Below are positions 4,453-5,535 of a stretch of DNA of 5,535 nt, one piece after another (the stretch's first letter is position 1; every line of letters starts with the position of its first letter). The position numbers were made by a program, and so were the translations under genes. The notes under the pieces are model-generated. The model saw only the letters and a list, made by a program, of their open reading frames with translations. It was not told the origin of the DNA and made no database searches. Origin of the DNA: Rubrobacter sp. (GTDB lineage Bacteria > Actinomycetota > Rubrobacteria > Rubrobacterales > Rubrobacteraceae); the NCBI GenBank assembly GCA_013815575.1, contig JACDFX010000161.1:1-5535 (forward strand), read 5' to 3'.

Positions 4453-5064
4453 GTGACACAGCGAGAACCTGACGACCGCCTGGACGAAGAGGCGCGGGCG
4501 AAGGCCGCGAGGGAGGCGGACGACGACACGGACGTCGTCCTCGATATCCCCGTGCTCAAGGTCGAGGAGCTTGACCTCGAGGTCGATGAGCTCCGGGCGC
4601 ACATCTCGGCCCGGGCGGAGCTGGCGGGTTTCCTGAACATCAGCGTGGGCGTGGACGCCTACGTCGACAAGGTGAAGCTGAGGATCAAGGGTGTGGAGGC
4701 CCAGGTCCAGTTGAAGGTGAAGCTGGAGAGGATCCTCGGCAGCGTAGACCGCGCCCTGCAGGTCATAGACAACAACCCCCAACTCCTCGACCCGGACTTC
4801 AGGAGGTCGCGGGGCGGCACAGGCAAGGGAGACACCGGCGGGGAAGAGGGCCCGCGCGAGCTCCCCGCCGGCCCCGAAGGTAGCCCTGAGACCGAACCCG
4901 GAGAGCCGGCCGAAGACCCGGAACGGGACGGCTCGGGACCGGCGGCGACCCGCGCCGCCGGGAAGAAGGCCGAAGAGCTCGGGCTCGACCTCTCGGCGGT
5001 CGAGGGTACCGGGGCCGGAGGCCGCATCCTCGTGCGGGACGTGCTGAAGGCAGCGGGCGGTTAG
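4453..5064 (+). CDS. Conserved alpha/beta-like N-terminal domain joined by an acidic linker to an E3-binding-type tail
   Basis: The product has 203 residues. Residues 1-30 are acidic and probably disordered. Residues 33-112 are a conserved-looking domain with alternating hydrophobics: L-K-V-E-E-L-D-L-E-V, then I-S-A-R-A-E-L-A-G-F, V-G-V-D-A-Y-V, I-K-G-V-E-A-Q-V and a helix ending in V-I-D-N-N-P. Residues 115-163 are a Gly/Pro/Glu linker. Residues 165-201 are an E3-binding-type domain: K-K-A-E-E-L-G-L-D-L-S, G-T-G-A-G-G-R-I, V-R-D-V-L. The same tail ends the gene at the left edge. No lipoyl or acyltransferase domain exists, so it is not an E2 enzyme. I associate the N-terminal domain with hypothetical actinobacterial proteins, some perhaps near gas-vesicle genes, but could not verify this. 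The GTG start has only weak GGGA at 4442-4445; no better start lies upstream in frame. Confidence 0.8.
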   Translation: MTQREPDDRLDEEARAKAAREADDDTDVVLDIPVLKVEELDLEVDELRAHISARAELAGFLNISVGVDAYVDKVKLRIKGVEAQVQLKVKLERILGSVDRALQVIDNNPQLLDPDFRRSRGGTGKGDTGGEEGPRELPAGPEGSPETEPGEPAEDPERDGSGPAATRAAGKKAEELGLDLSAVEGTGAGGRILVRDVLKAAGG

Positions 5065-5070
5065 GCGGCG

Positions 5071-5098
5071 TTCACGGCTTCGCCCCCGGGGTTACAAT
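5071..5098 (+). promoter_or_regulatory. Sigma-70-type promoter for the coiled-coil gene
   Basis: TTCACG (5071-5076, 4 of 6) and TACAAT (5093-5098, 5 of 6) are 16 bases apart. The start of transcription would be near 5105, just upstream of AGGAGG at 5114-5119. The ATG at 5097 overlaps the -10 box, so it cannot be the start of translation from this promoter. The layout closely resembles the promoter at 3665. Confidence 0.6.
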
Positions 5099-5129
5099 GA
5101 GCAGGGCATCGACAGGAGGACGGACGACC

Positions 5130-5453
5130 GTGGCAAAGTATTTCAAGCAAAGCTCGGCGGAGATCATCTCGGGCCTTCTCTCCGACGCGAAGGTCAAGCG
5201 CGTACGGGAATACGTGGGCGGCGAAGACTTCAAGTCAGACCGGGAGCGCGTGCGCCAGGAGGCGGCCCGACGCCTGAAGAACGTCCGCGACCGCTACCGC
5301 CAGAAGGGCCGCACCCCAGAGACCGCCGCGAAGGAGCGTGAACTCACCCTACGCCTCGCCGAAGTAGAGGCCGAATCCGCCGAACTGCGCGTCCGGCTCT
5401 CGGAGTTGCTGGAGGAAGAGGAGAAGCTCCGCGCCGCCCTCGACGAACTCTAG
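5130..5453 (+). CDS. Small coiled-coil protein of unknown function
   Basis: From GTG 5130 the product has 107 residues. Residues 8-30 (S-A-E-I-I-S-G-L-L through R-E-Y-V-G-G) form a possible amphipathic helix and glycine turn. Residues 35-60 are strongly basic, and residues 65-107 are a Glu/Leu coiled coil with Leu spaced 3 or 4 apart (L-T-L-R-L, L-R-V-R-L, L-L-E-E-E-E-K-L). The shape suggests a dimerising adaptor or nucleic-acid-associated protein, but I recognise no family. The start is chosen because the in-frame ATG at 5097 sits in the -10 box of a good promoter, while GTG 5130 has AGGAGG 10 bases upstream. It follows the E3-tail gene by 65 bases and appears to be transcribed on its own. 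Confidence 0.75.
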   Translation: MAKYFKQSSAEIISGLLSDAKVKRVREYVGGEDFKSDRERVRQEAARRLKNVRDRYRQKGRTPETAAKERELTLRLAEVEAESAELRVRLSELLEEEEKLRAALDEL

Positions 5454-5535
5454 GACCCGCCTGCCGGGAGTACACCCGCGGCCGTATTCCACAAGCCCTG
5501 CATGACGCTAGTATGCAACGTGTTTGTTACGCCCT

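Noticed and set aside
5487..5514. Possible promoter for a gene beyond the right edge, with TAGTAT at 5509-5514
   Set aside because: The -10 is fair, but the best -35 (TTCCAC) matches only two bases and no gene start is visible in the last 82 bases.

Overview
This 5.5 kb window is GC-rich bacterial DNA. It uses GTG starts often, purine-rich ribosome binding sites and compact, mostly rightward genes. The combination of a CsbD-like protein, small Arg-tailed Ig-like proteins, orphan E3-binding-type tails and a ParA with KGGVAKTT in Walker A suggests a deep-branching actinobacterium, with Rubrobacter my best guess. That is inference from composition and protein style, with no marker gene to prove it. 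No rRNA, tRNA, transposase, CRISPR array or phage structural gene is visible.

Layout. Positions 1-263 hold the 3' end of a gene for an Ala/Gln/Gly protein built of 11-residue repeats and ending in a peripheral-subunit-binding (E3-binding) type domain. A CsbD-like stress protein follows (302-562), then a strong nested hairpin read as a terminator (582-650). Two paralogous small proteins with Arg-rich tails and a single Ig-like domain come next (690-1061 and 1203-1634). A ParA ATPase (1708-2454) and a ribbon-helix-helix partner (2463-3083) form a tight two-gene operon. After it lie an unrecognised helical protein (3242-3547), a small protein with an HPD motif like a cut-down J-domain (3718-3975), and a leftward Gln-rich protein (4249-4019). 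A 203-residue protein with a conserved N-terminal domain and the same E3-binding-type tail as the first gene follows (4453-5064), then a coiled-coil protein (5130-5453).

The most striking unexplained feature is an intergenic element present twice (1084-1147 and 3137-3200), about 80% identical without gaps. Each copy folds into a 7-bp stem around a 20-nt conserved loop. Four of the five differences within the hairpin fall at paired stem positions, and one pair is compensated. The copies bracket the second Ig-like gene and the parA/RHH operon, so the element could be a leader RNA, a partition or operator site, or a promoter-bearing repeat.

How the genes may work together is inference. A ParA plus RHH pair away from any visible origin, beside proteins that share a short interaction tail and low-complexity Gln-rich partners, would fit a ParA-type system that positions a plasmid, nucleoid-bound or protein cargo. 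An ordinary partition locus of a plasmid or integrated element is equally possible. Several downstream genes appear to be single transcription units, since sigma-70-like promoters can be read directly upstream of 3718 and 5130 and, less clearly, upstream of 3242.
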